DNA of 64,000 bases, from the NCBI GenBank assembly GCA_965224325.1, contig CBDCYT010000007.1, positions 62,001-126,000 on the forward strand. The letters run 5' to 3'. Under the pieces are notes generated by a model. It saw only the letters and a list, made by a program, of their open reading frames with translations. It was not told where the DNA came from and searched no databases. A program made the translations under genes and the position numbers. Of the stretch, positions 26,161 through 34,772 are shown piece by piece; positions within the stretch are counted from its first letter, which is position 1, and each line of letters begins with the position of its first letter. This DNA is from CBDCMJ01 sp965224325 (GTDB taxonomy: Bacteria > Chloroflexota > Dehalococcoidia > Lucifugimonadales > UBA3495).

Positions 26161-26928
26161 ATGCCCGAACTGAGCGAATACAGCCTTTCCGGCAGGACTT
26201 CCATCCTATACACCGCCGGCGGTGACGATGCGCCCGTATTGGCGCAAGCCTTGGCGGAGGCAGGAGCGACGGTCTTCGCCATCGCACGGCGTCAACATCT
26301 TCTGGAACCGGTCTTGGAGGCGCTGAGCCAGCGCCCAGGTGGCCATGACGGCATCGCAGCCGATATCGGAGAAAGCAGTCACGCAGAGCTCACCCGGGCC
26401 ATGGAGTCGTTTGACCGGCGACATGAACAGGTGGACATATTGGTCAATGACGTTCGCAGCATGTTGGCCCAGCCCCTCTCTGAGATTTCGATGGAAGCTT
26501 GGGACGAGCTACACTCTCGCAACGTTAGAGCCGCCTTTGCCCTATGCCGCGAGGTGGCCCCGCGTATGCAAGACCGGCAATACGGCCGGATGGTAAATGT
26601 GGTGTCTATCCTAGCCGAGCGAGGAATGATCAATGGTTCGGCATTCGCTGCCACTCAGGCGGCGGTGCTCTCCTTGACTCGTTCCTTGGGAGTGGAATTG
26701 GGCCGGAGCAACATTCGAGTGAATGCGCTGGGCGCCGGCTGGACCACTGCCCAAGATATACCTCTGGAGGTCCAGCAAGAGGAGTTGCTGGTGCGCTATA
26801 CTCCCCTACGCAGGAAAGGCCATCCGCGGGACATCGGGCCTCTGCTGGTGTACCTCTGTTCTGAGGCCTGCGACTACGTTACCGGGCAACCCGTTTACGT
26901 GGACGGCGGCCTTAACGCCCATCCCTAG
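26161..26928 (+). CDS. SDR-fold protein lacking the catalytic Tyr and Lys (pseudo-SDR)
   Basis: A 255-residue protein with the whole SDR fold but altered key residues. The cofactor loop, normally TGxxxGxG, reads YTAGGDDAPVLAQ. The NNAG motif is NDVRS. Counting from the serine of NVVSILAERG, the position of the catalytic tyrosine holds phenylalanine and that of lysine four residues on holds glutamine (SAFAATQAAV in place of SAYAASKAAV). The C-terminal segment YVTGQPVYVDGGLNAHP is intact. Loss of both active-site residues with good preservation of the rest suggests a structural or regulatory partner, perhaps of the SDR just upstream. AGGAG precedes the ATG. Confidence 0.85.
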   Translation: MPELSEYSLSGRTSILYTAGGDDAPVLAQALAEAGATVFAIARRQHLLEPVLEALSQRPGGHDGIAADIGESSHAELTRAMESFDRRHEQVDILVNDVRSMLAQPLSEISMEAWDELHSRNVRAAFALCREVAPRMQDRQYGRMVNVVSILAERGMINGSAFAATQAAVLSLTRSLGVELGRSNIRVNALGAGWTTAQDIPLEVQQEELLVRYTPLRRKGHPRDIGPLLVYLCSEACDYVTGQPVYVDGGLNAHP

Positions 26929-27054
26929 CGATGAATGGCGTTGGTTGCGGATTTAACTTCACCGCCCCGCGCTGTTTCGTGAAGTTCACCGAATACGCCG
27001 CAACGCCGTCACCCACCGATCGAACCCGAAAAGTGGAGCTCACCGTATCCTCCG

Positions 27055-27283
27055 AGGCTGTCTCAGAAGTCTCCACTCACGTTTTTGGTCGGACGCAACC
27101 CGCCGGGTGACTATTATTAACCCCCTAAATCAGTTATTGACCGCCTACACCAGTATTGGATGCGGCTCAATAACCCGTCATTCCCGCCTTCCGTCATTGT
27201 CACGCGTCCGTCATTCCCGCGAAAGCGGGAATCCAGACCAGAAAGGTAGGATGCTGGAGAACTCAGCTTTATGAGACAATCTC
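27055..27283 (+). repeat. Family B repeat element upstream of hisZ
   Basis: It runs from GAGGCTGTCTCAGAAGTC to CTTTATGAGACAATCTC with two hairpin-type modules and the GGTAGGATGCTGGA tail. A 40 bp direct repeat with six or so mismatches (about 26998-27037 and 27289-27328) lies on either side. The right copy contains the presumed -35 element of hisZ, so the insertion seems to have duplicated part of that promoter region. Confidence 0.8.
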
Positions 27284-27311
27284 ATCCTCCGCAACGCCGT
27301 TAGCCCGCCGA

Positions 27312-27340
27312 TTGAACCTGAAAATCGGCTGATGTACAAT
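27312..27340 (+). promoter_or_regulatory. Sigma-70-type promoter of hisZ
   Basis: TTGAAC at 27312-27317 and TACAAT at 27335-27340 are separated by 17 bases, close to the housekeeping consensus. The start codon of hisZ is at 27355, so transcription would begin only about 8-10 bases before the ATG and the message would have almost no leader. No Shine-Dalgarno sequence is visible, which fits a near-leaderless transcript. Confidence 0.65.
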
Positions 27341-27354
27341 AGCCGCCGATCGAT

Positions 27355-28839
27355 ATGAACGAAGAACCTGCTGGGCCTACGAGACCCGCGCCACGTTTAA
27401 GAGGGATGCACGACCTCTCCCAAGAGTCGTGGCGCACCCAACGAGACCTCCAAGACCGGTTGATGCACCTGATGGGTTCTTACGGCTACCGCTACTTGGA
27501 GACCCCGCTATTGGAGCCCACCGACCTGTTTTTGCGCAAGTCCGGTGGAGAGCTTGCGTCACGCATCTATAGCTTCACCGATCCCGGAAACAACGCCGTA
27601 AGCCTCCGTCCTGAGTTCACCTCCTCCATTATGCGCCACTACTTGGAACACGCCTCGGAGACGGTCCTGCCCGCCCGCTGGCAATATGCCGGCCCTGTGT
27701 TCCGCTACGAGGCTCCCCATCCTGAAACCAGCGGCCAGTTTACTCAGATTGGGGCGGAGTTGGTGGGCTCTTCCGACATCATGGCCGACGTCGAGATCTT
27801 GGGCTTGGCAACCCAGGTGCTTTCTGGGTTGGGCGTTGAAGGTTGGTGGTTGGAGTTGGCCGACCTCGACTTGCTAAATAGTGTCTTGGACCCGGTGGGT
27901 CTGTCGGAACGGGCTAGGACCTTCATCATTGCCAGTGTTCCCCGCCTAAGACATGGGAGACAGGCTATACCCGGATTGCTGGACCAAGCCCGCCATCTGC
28001 ACGTCACCGGCCAACGCACCGACGACGACTATTTAGGCCAGGCAATTGAGGGCTTGGACGACGCCCGAGCCCGGGTTGTGCTTCGCGGCCTGCTTCAGTG
28101 GGGTAACGCCGATAGGCTGGGGCAGCGAAACCCGGACGAGGTCGTGGACCGGCTGTTGCGCAAGCTGAGGAGGACGGACAATGAGGACACCCTACGCCGC
28201 GGCTTGGAACTAGCCGCGGACTTGGCGGCGATTCAAGGGGAGCCCGAGTCTGCCCTAGCTGCCGCCGGAGCCGTTGTCAAGGCGGCAGGGGCAGAAGGGG
28301 AGGCCTTCCGGAGGCTGTCCCAACTCCTCAGCTTGGTTCAGGCCGATTCCGGAATTGTGGGACACCTGACCCTGGATTTCGGAATGGTGGGCGGCCTGGC
28401 GTACTATAATGGGATAGTATTCGAGGTGAAGCACCAAGACTGGCCGGGCCCTCTCGGCGGAGGCGGACGGTACGACGGCTTGGCCCGGGCGTTGGCCAGC
28501 GAACAACCCGTCCCCGCGTTGGGCTTTGCTTACAATCTGGAGGCCTTGGTTACAATTGAGGCCGGTGAGGCCGCAACCCGTGACGGCGCCGGTGTGGGGG
28601 ACCGTGGAGGACGTTGGCCGCTACCGCAGCCGGTGGCGCTGGTCGTTTCCGCCGACGGCCACAGTCACGAACAAGCCCTTCGCGCCGCCTTGGAGCTCCG
28701 TCGTCAAGAAGTCCCGACCCAGTTGGATGTGGCTGGCCTGGGTCTGGAGCAAGCCCTGGCTTACGCCGGCAAACAGGGAATATCGCAGGTACTGATAGCG
28801 CGCAGCGATGGTCAACGGGACACCTACAGAGTGGAATAG
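27355..28839 (+). CDS. hisZ: ATP phosphoribosyltransferase regulatory subunit HisZ
   Basis: A 494-residue class II synthetase-like protein. It resembles histidyl-tRNA synthetase (GMHDL, LRPEFTSSIMRHYL near residue 84, WQYAGPVFRYEAPHPETSGQ near 107, QIGAELVG) but carries LAYYNGIVFEV where true HisRS has the histidine-specific R(G)LDYY loop. HisZ has no tRNA charging role; it activates HisG, the first enzyme of histidine biosynthesis. Next to hisG, as here, that assignment is secure. It is longer than a typical HisZ because it keeps a C-terminal anticodon-binding-like domain (about 410-494). Its final 32 bases overlap hisG. Confidence 0.85.
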   Translation: MNEEPAGPTRPAPRLRGMHDLSQESWRTQRDLQDRLMHLMGSYGYRYLETPLLEPTDLFLRKSGGELASRIYSFTDPGNNAVSLRPEFTSSIMRHYLEHASETVLPARWQYAGPVFRYEAPHPETSGQFTQIGAELVGSSDIMADVEILGLATQVLSGLGVEGWWLELADLDLLNSVLDPVGLSERARTFIIASVPRLRHGRQAIPGLLDQARHLHVTGQRTDDDYLGQAIEGLDDARARVVLRGLLQWGNADRLGQRNPDEVVDRLLRKLRRTDNEDTLRRGLELAADLAAIQGEPESALAAAGAVVKAAGAEGEAFRRLSQLLSLVQADSGIVGHLTLDFGMVGGLAYYNGIVFEVKHQDWPGPLGGGGRYDGLARALASEQPVPALGFAYNLEALVTIEAGEAATRDGAGVGDRGGRWPLPQPVALVVSADGHSHEQALRAALELRRQEVPTQLDVAGLGLEQALAYAGKQGISQVLIARSDGQRDTYRVE

Positions 28840-29893
28840 CAACCGGGGGGAGCCGGTCCGTTCCTCGGGTCAAGCCGGCGCGAAGGCCGGCTTGCGGCTG
28901 GTCTTGCCCAGCGACGGGGACCTCTACGAGCCGTCGTTGCGGTTTATGGCGGGATGCGGCTTGGGCGTGGATAGGCCCAGTACCCGAAGGTATACCGCCA
29001 AGATTCCGGCGCTTGCCGACGTGGAGGTGCTGTTTCAACGCACCAGCGACGTAACCCAGAAGGTAGAAGAAGGCAGCGCCGAGGTGGGCATTACCGGGTT
29101 GGACCGTTTTCTTGAGTACCGCACTAACGAGGAGAAGGCGGTCGCAATCATCGAGGACCTGCAATATGGCAGTTGTGAGTTCGTCCTGGCAGTGCCGAAT
29201 TCCTGGCTGGACGTGACCACCGTGGCCGACCTGGCCGACCTGGCATTGGAGTTTCGCCAGAATGGCAAGCAACTGAGAATCGCGAACAAATATCCCCGCC
29301 TGCTGAGCAGGTACCTTTTCGATAGAGGCATCAATTATTTCACCTTGGTCTCTGCCAGCGGCACCCTGGAAGCGGCGCCTGCCGCCGGATACGCCGACCT
29401 GATCGCCGACTTGACCGCTACCGGAGCCACCCTCCGGGATAACGGCCTCAAGACCTTGGAAGAAGGGACTATTCTGACGTCACACGCTTGCCTCATCGGC
29501 AACCCGTCCCTCATAGCTGCCTCCGCCGCGGCGCGCCGGCTGGTCCGGTCCATGGTCGAGCTCATGGAGGCCCACCTGCGGGCAGGTCCGTTCTACCGGT
29601 TGACGGCCAACGTCCGCGGCGCTTCAGCCGAAGAGGTTAGCTCCACCATTCTGGCCCGCCCCGAACTCTCAGGCTTGCGTGGTCCCACGGTGGCTCGGGT
29701 TTACAATATCGAAGAACAGGACTGGCACAGCGTAAGTCTGCTGGTGAAGAAGGAGAAACTCCTGGAAGCGGTGGACCATTTGCGCGATTGTGGGGCCATA
29801 GATATTTCCGCATCCCAGGTCAGCTACTTATTTGACGGTTATTCCCAAGCGTACCATAATCTATTCGGCCGGCAGCCCCAAGTACAAGATTAA
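28808..29893 (+). CDS. hisG: ATP phosphoribosyltransferase catalytic subunit HisG
   Basis: A 361-residue protein starting the histidine pathway by joining ATP and PRPP. The catalytic region begins at LRLVLPSDGDLYEPSL near residue 30. DVTQKVEEGSAEVGITGLD lies near 79, and a P-loop-like PRPP site ESASGTLEAAPAAGYADLI-type (seen as LVSASGTLEAAPAAGYADL) near 180. The C-terminal 75 residues (from about 285, PTVARVYNIEEQDWHSVSLL) resemble the regulatory domain of long-form HisG. Long-form HisG normally works without HisZ, yet a hisZ gene directly precedes and overlaps it. The ATG at 28808 lies inside hisZ; the first 29 residues are not family-like, so the true start may be a little downstream. Confidence 0.88.
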   Translation: MVNGTPTEWNSNRGEPVRSSGQAGAKAGLRLVLPSDGDLYEPSLRFMAGCGLGVDRPSTRRYTAKIPALADVEVLFQRTSDVTQKVEEGSAEVGITGLDRFLEYRTNEEKAVAIIEDLQYGSCEFVLAVPNSWLDVTTVADLADLALEFRQNGKQLRIANKYPRLLSRYLFDRGINYFTLVSASGTLEAAPAAGYADLIADLTATGATLRDNGLKTLEEGTILTSHACLIGNPSLIAASAAARRLVRSMVELMEAHLRAGPFYRLTANVRGASAEEVSSTILARPELSGLRGPTVARVYNIEEQDWHSVSLLVKKEKLLEAVDHLRDCGAIDISASQVSYLFDGYSQAYHNLFGRQPQVQD

Positions 29894-29967
29894 CGGCCGC
29901 CGGTCCGGGCTCTTTTCGGTGGGAGCGCCGAAGGCCAATACAAGATTCCGGGAGTACCCAAAACGCT

Positions 29968-30756
29968 ATGCCCAACTTGCCCATGCACATATACCTGGCC
30001 AGCCAGGTGGCAGACCGGCTGCAGTGGGGCTGGGTTAGGGAAAACGCCGGCAGCCTCTTTCTGGGGTCCACCGCGCCGGACATACGCATCATGACCAAGT
30101 GGCCCAGGGAGCGCACCCACTTCTCTCCTCTTTCCGAAGTAGAAGTCGGCGTCGGCTCCCGCGTCATGTTCAGTCTTCATCCGGAATTGGACGGTGACAA
30201 CGGCGCTTCCGACGCTACCCGAGCCTTCCTAGTAGGATACGTCAGCCACTTGGTTGCCGACGAAACGTGGATTGCCGACATTTACCGCCCCAACTTCGAC
30301 CCTCCGCCCGGAAAAAACATGGTGGTGGGCAGCGCCGTGGAGGCAAATCTCTGGGATCGTGCGTTGCAATTGGACATGGACCTCAAGGCGGCTCCCCTGA
30401 TTAACCGGCTTTTGCAGGAAGGACCAGGGTTAGACGGGGCCGAAGTTGGAGTCGAGGTCGGCTTTCTCGAGGAGGCCTCTCTGCAGGAGTGGAAAGAGTG
30501 GGTTAACGAGTTCCTGGGGTGGGGTTTCACCTGGGAAAGGCTCAAACGGGCGCTAAATCGAATGTACCGTGATGACGACGCCGTGCGACGAACAACAGAA
30601 GAGTTCGTACAAGAAATGCCCGCCAGCTTGGAAAGGGTTTACGCCAAGATACCCAGAAAGACCATCGACACCTATCAGCAAAGAGCCCTCGAGGAGACCT
30701 TGGTCCAAATTTACGAGCGTTGGGGAGAGGCCCGGCCCGAATCAGTAACTGCTTAG
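29968..30756 (+). CDS. Zinc-dependent phospholipase C-like protein
   Basis: A 262-residue protein of the S1/P1 nuclease - phospholipase C superfamily as found in bacterial zinc-dependent phospholipase C domain proteins. Metal-binding histidines and aspartates are seen in MPMHIYLAS-type start (NLPMHIYLA), STAPDIRIM near residue 34, ERTHFSPL near 48 and VGYVSHLVADETWIADIY near 89. No signal peptide is visible, so unlike secreted enzymes it appears cytosolic. Its place inside the histidine gene group (between hisG and hisD) does not suggest a function. The start is the ATG at 29968. Confidence 0.72.
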   Translation: MPNLPMHIYLASQVADRLQWGWVRENAGSLFLGSTAPDIRIMTKWPRERTHFSPLSEVEVGVGSRVMFSLHPELDGDNGASDATRAFLVGYVSHLVADETWIADIYRPNFDPPPGKNMVVGSAVEANLWDRALQLDMDLKAAPLINRLLQEGPGLDGAEVGVEVGFLEEASLQEWKEWVNEFLGWGFTWERLKRALNRMYRDDDAVRRTTEEFVQEMPASLERVYAKIPRKTIDTYQQRALEETLVQIYERWGEARPESVTA

Positions 30757-30959
30757 GGATTGGATAGACGGGAATCCCCTTCCCTCTCCTGTGGACCACC
30801 GCACCGCGGATTCCCGCCAATCGCGGACGACTGACCAACTCAAGCTACTCTGTCCGCCGTTTCCGGCGACAGACCGGAGGCCCTCCGGAGACTATGGGGG
30901 CGGTCACCGCGGACCTGAGATGGACAAGCCTGCTACTAACGAGTTGAGGACAAAGACCG

Positions 30960-32306
30960 GTGAAACTTAAATTTATCCAAGGCGTCGAAGAGGCGGAGGA
31001 GATTCTGACTCGGGTTGATCCCTTGGACCTGAGCGACTTGCCCGAAGCGGTGATAAGCCGGACCCAGCAAGCCTTCGGCCCCGGAGTCACGCCGGAGCAA
31101 TCCGTACTCCATATGCTTCAGGACGTGCGCCGCGAAGGGGATGCCGCGGTACGCCGCTACGCCAGATTGCTAGACGGCGTGGAGCTGGACGGGCTGCAGG
31201 TCAGTAGTGAACAGCTGTCGAAATCAGCCGCTTCCCTGTCGGCGGACCTTCGGGAGTCGTTGGAGTTAGCGTCCAGCCGGATTAGGGAGTATCACGAGGC
31301 GTTACTCCCCCACGATTGGGTGGACCAGACACGGGAATTGGGCCAGTTGGTCCGTCCTTTGGAACGAGTGGGCCTGTACGCGCCCGGAGGAGCCGCTGCT
31401 TACCCGTCCACGGTGTTGATGACTGCCATTCCGGCCCGGGTTGCCGGCGTCCGCGAGATAATCCTCTGCACGCCGGCCCGGCCCGGAGAGCCATTGAACC
31501 CTACCGTGTTGGCGGCGGCGGAAATCGCCGGCGTGGATGCCGTTTATCAAATCGGTGGGGCGCCGGCTATTGCCGCTATGGCCTATGGCACCGAATCTCT
31601 GGCGCGGGTGGACAAGATTTGCGGGCCGGGAAACGTGTTTGTCGCCTACGCAAAAAAGCTGGTTGAGGGGCAAGTCGCCATCGACGGCGTGTTCGGCCCC
31701 ACGGAGACCATAATTATCGCCGATGAGGAAGCCGACCCCGGGTTTTGCGCGGCGGACCTCATCGGTCAAGCCGAACATGATCCTTTGGCCACAGCCATCA
31801 TAATTACCGACTCACAAGAGCTGCTAAACGCGATTGAGCATCAACTCGACGTTCAACTGGCGGCCCAACCAAGGGGAGAAGTGGCTCGAGGAGCCCTGGA
31901 GCGTCAGGGGCGGGCGGTGTTGGTAGAGTCGGTGGACCAGGCGGTGGAGCTTGCAGACCGCATCGCGCCGGAGCACCTATGCCTAATGGTGCATGACCCC
32001 TGGCAATGGGCCCAGCGGGTGAACCATGCGGGAGGGCTCTTCCTGGGCGAATATTCGCCGGAAGTCATGGGTGATTACATCGCCGGTCCCAGCCATGTAA
32101 TGCCCACCGGGGGCACTGCCAGGTATAGTTCGGCCCTGGGAGTTAACCAGTTTTTGCGGACCATGCCGGTAGTGAGGTTGGACGTCGGCAGCTTCCAACG
32201 CTTGGGTCCGGCAGCGATTCAGATAGCCCATGCGGAAGGCCTTGGCGGACACGCAAACGCTGTACAGCTCAGGTTGGACAATCTAAAAAAGGCGCACCCA
32301 GACTGA
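30960..32306 (+). CDS. hisD: Histidinol dehydrogenase
   Basis: A 448-residue zinc enzyme making the last two oxidations from histidinol to histidine. The sequence has LYAPGGAAAYPSTVLMTAIPA near residue 139, QIGGAPAIAAMAYGT near 196, KICGPGNVFVAYAKK near 220 and DLIGQAEHDPLATA near 264, all diagnostic; the last includes the zinc-binding Gln and His. GPSHVMPTGGTARYSS near 377 is also conserved. The start is a GTG at 30960. hisC begins 30 bases after its stop, so the two are one transcription unit. Confidence 0.95.
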   Translation: MKLKFIQGVEEAEEILTRVDPLDLSDLPEAVISRTQQAFGPGVTPEQSVLHMLQDVRREGDAAVRRYARLLDGVELDGLQVSSEQLSKSAASLSADLRESLELASSRIREYHEALLPHDWVDQTRELGQLVRPLERVGLYAPGGAAAYPSTVLMTAIPARVAGVREIILCTPARPGEPLNPTVLAAAEIAGVDAVYQIGGAPAIAAMAYGTESLARVDKICGPGNVFVAYAKKLVEGQVAIDGVFGPTETIIIADEEADPGFCAADLIGQAEHDPLATAIIITDSQELLNAIEHQLDVQLAAQPRGEVARGALERQGRAVLVESVDQAVELADRIAPEHLCLMVHDPWQWAQRVNHAGGLFLGEYSPEVMGDYIAGPSHVMPTGGTARYSSALGVNQFLRTMPVVRLDVGSFQRLGPAAIQIAHAEGLGGHANAVQLRLDNLKKAHPD

Positions 32307-32336
32307 CGGGGCCTAGACTGACGGGCACTGGAACCG

Positions 32337-33431
32337 ATGCAAAAAATAGAAGGCTTGATGCTCCCCCACATACGCAGCCTGGAGACCTACCAGGGCGTCG
32401 TACCTGCGGAGGTCGCAGCGGAAAAAGCAGGCATTTCGCCGGATAGGGTGATCCGGCTTAACGGCAACGAAAACCCGTACGGGCCGTCGCCTCGGGTCAT
32501 CGAAGCGTTGGGCAGCTTCCAAAAATACAATCACTACCCGGACCCGGACCAGACCAAGCTGAGGGGAGCCCTGTCCGGCTACCTGAATGTGCCGGCGGAC
32601 CAGATCGTCGCCGGCAATGGCGCCGACGAGATTATCGACTTGATTCTCCGCATGTTCGTGGGACCGGGTGATAACATCGTCATTCCATCTCCCACCTTTG
32701 GCATGTACGCGTTCTCGGCAGAGATAGGAGGCGGCAAGGCCATCTCCGTCGAGAGGGATGAAGATTTCGAGATAGACGTCGAGGCTATGCGCCTGGCTAT
32801 CACCCCTAGGACCAAAGGCTTTTTCATCGCATCACCCAACAATCCTACCGGAAATATGGCCACTGACGATCAGATTAGGGGATTGCTGGAAACCGGCTTG
32901 CTGGTGGTGGTGGACGAGACCTACTACGAGTTTTGCGGCAAGACTGTGTTGCCATTGCTGCCTGAATTCCCCAACTTGGTGGTGCTGCGCACCTTTAGCA
33001 AGTGGGCCGGTTTGGCTGGATTGCGCATCGGCTTGGGTGTGATGCGGCCGGAATTGGCTGCGACGATGATGAGCATGAAACCACCGTATAACGTGAACCT
33101 GGCGGCTGAGATCGCGTTGCTGGCCTCACTGGAAGACCGGCCCACCCTGCTCAAACGCGTCGAGAGCATCGTAGCCGAGCGGGACCGGATGATGGGGCTG
33201 CTGAAACACATAAGGCAGATCAAGACCTGGCCATCCCAGGCAAACTTCATACTGTGCCGGCTGCCCGAAGGGCGGGGCAAGGACATATTCGACAGTCTGT
33301 GCAGCCGGGGCATACTGTTGCGCTACTTCGGAACGCCGAGGCTCCGAGACCACGTCAGGGCCAGCATTGGGTTGCCTCACGAAACCGGCGCCGTAGTCTC
33401 TGCGCTGGGCCAGCTGGTGACCGGCGGTTAA
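32337..33431 (+). CDS. hisC: Histidinol-phosphate aminotransferase
   Basis: A 364-residue class I/II PLP aminotransferase. RLNGNENPYGPSPRV near residue 40, AGNGADEIIDLILR near 89, SPNNPTGN near 165, DETYYEF near 190 and the PLP-lysine loop RTFSKWAGLAGLRIG near 219 identify HisC. It transfers the amino group from glutamate to imidazole-acetol phosphate. The ATG at 32337 is used; a second ATG seven codons on (MLPHIRSLE) would also fit the family. It is the last gene before family A copy A6, which separates it from hisB. Confidence 0.93.
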   Translation: MQKIEGLMLPHIRSLETYQGVVPAEVAAEKAGISPDRVIRLNGNENPYGPSPRVIEALGSFQKYNHYPDPDQTKLRGALSGYLNVPADQIVAGNGADEIIDLILRMFVGPGDNIVIPSPTFGMYAFSAEIGGGKAISVERDEDFEIDVEAMRLAITPRTKGFFIASPNNPTGNMATDDQIRGLLETGLLVVVDETYYEFCGKTVLPLLPEFPNLVVLRTFSKWAGLAGLRIGLGVMRPELAATMMSMKPPYNVNLAAEIALLASLEDRPTLLKRVESIVAERDRMMGLLKHIRQIKTWPSQANFILCRLPEGRGKDIFDSLCSRGILLRYFGTPRLRDHVRASIGLPHETGAVVSALGQLVTGG

Positions 33432-33501
33432 TTCACACATACCGGCCAGGGTAATGTGCCTGATCTCTGCCTATTAGGGTCATGCTCCCCCGGCATGTGC
33501 C

Positions 33502-33715
33502 AGGGAGTTTTAATTGTGTGCCGCTCGTCATACCCGGCGCTCACCCGTCTTTCCCGCGAAGCTTGTCCCCGACCCCGATCGGGGAGCGGGAATCCATCGC
33601 TCACCCGTCTTTCCCGCGGAAGCGGGAATCCATACGTTCTTGATGTTGGACTGCCATTGGACAAGCCCCAAACACCTGGGAAAATAGGAGTTGCCGCGAA
33701 AACTAAAAGACCCTG
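33502..33715 (+). repeat. Family A repeat element, copy A6
   Basis: It has a left end CAGGGAGTTTTAATTG, one extended and one simple hairpin, and a right end AAAACTAAAAGACCCTG. An exact 11 bp direct repeat CGGCATGTGCC (33491-33501 and 33716-33726) brackets it and is one of the clearest target duplications in the window. The element sits between hisC and hisB. Confidence 0.9.
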
Positions 33716-33726
33716 CGGCATGTGCC

Positions 33727-34027
33727 GATCGGCGTCCGCCCTCGTTTTCAGGCAAGGGGCCGGTATCTCAGTGACCATCCTGGTTGCCGCCGGACTCGCC
33801 AATACCCGGCGCGTTGTCGCGTTGAGCACATAGCGCCATCGCCGCTATGATGAATCTGTCCGGTTGATTATCCCGCAGGCTTGGAAACCAAAAACTTGAG
33901 GTAACGGCCTTAACGGACGGGTAGGTCTTACACCAGTCCGCAAAGCCAGAAAACCTACGGAACACACCTGAGAGCAAAAGGTTCGGCCTGACCGCTCCAG
34001 CAGCTAGCGAAACTCGGAGAGAAGAAC
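33727..34027. other. Gap between repeat A6 and hisB
   Basis: No gene is supported. Short open frames on both strands have no recognisable motif. A possible leader for hisB would lie here, but I see no attenuator-like histidine codon run and no clear promoter. Confidence 0.45.
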
Positions 34028-34666
34028 ATGGAGTCGAACAAAGGGCCCGGCGGGCCACTGGCCACGGAAGGCTTGCGGAGCGCAGCGCTCGAACGCCAGA
34101 CCGGGGAAACGAGCGTAAGCGTGACCATCAACCTTGATGGGGAAGGACGCTACGACGTTGCTACCGGCAATGGCTTCCTCGACCACATGGTCAGCCAGAT
34201 ATCCCGCCACGGCTTACTTGACATCACGCTTCACGCCCAAGGGGATACCCATACAGGTTGGCATCACCTGGTGGAAGACGTGGGTATCATGCTGGGACGG
34301 GCCTTCCGCCAAGCCCTGGGAGACGGGCGCGGCATCCGCCGCATGGGTCACGCCATCGTTCCTCTGGATGAAGCACTGGCCCTGGTGGTGGTGGACTGTG
34401 GGGGTCGGGCTTACGCGGTGATAGAAACAACCCTGGACGATACGGTCGTGGAGACCTTGTCGGGGGACCTGGTTGGCCACTTTTTGGAGTCTTTCGCCAT
34501 CGAGGGAAAAATCAACCTTCACGCCAAGGTCTTGGCCGGAGTGAGCCCTCACCATAAGGCTGAGGCCCTGTGCAAGGCTCTGGCCCGCGCTCTCCGGGAC
34601 GCGGTCGAAATGGACCCCAAGGCCGCTCAGGTTGTTCCCAGCACCAAGGGGACATTAACGGGATAG
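34028..34666 (+). CDS. hisB: Imidazoleglycerol-phosphate dehydratase
   Basis: A 212-residue monofunctional HisB dehydratase. Both metal-binding repeats are clear: FLDHMVSQISRHG near residue 53 with DTHTGWHHLVEDVGIMLG near 74, and later VGHFLESFAI and SPHHKAEALCKALARALRDA near 178. It removes water from imidazoleglycerol phosphate in histidine synthesis. It lacks the N-terminal phosphatase found in E. coli HisB, so a separate histidinol phosphatase is needed. GAGAGAAG precedes the ATG at 34028. Confidence 0.94.
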   Translation: MESNKGPGGPLATEGLRSAALERQTGETSVSVTINLDGEGRYDVATGNGFLDHMVSQISRHGLLDITLHAQGDTHTGWHHLVEDVGIMLGRAFRQALGDGRGIRRMGHAIVPLDEALALVVVDCGGRAYAVIETTLDDTVVETLSGDLVGHFLESFAIEGKINLHAKVLAGVSPHHKAEALCKALARALRDAVEMDPKAAQVVPSTKGTLTG

Positions 34667-34772
34667 CTGGCGGCAGGTCCCTAGTCTCCACCCCTGATTA
34701 CGGGCTAGCGCGCATGCCAAGGGTACAGACTACCGGCTGCGGTATTGCTGAGTTCGGAGCCTGAGGCGTAAT

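Noticed and set aside
27355..28839. Authentic histidyl-tRNA synthetase
   Set aside because: The histidine-specific loop is altered and the gene overlaps hisG, which favours HisZ.
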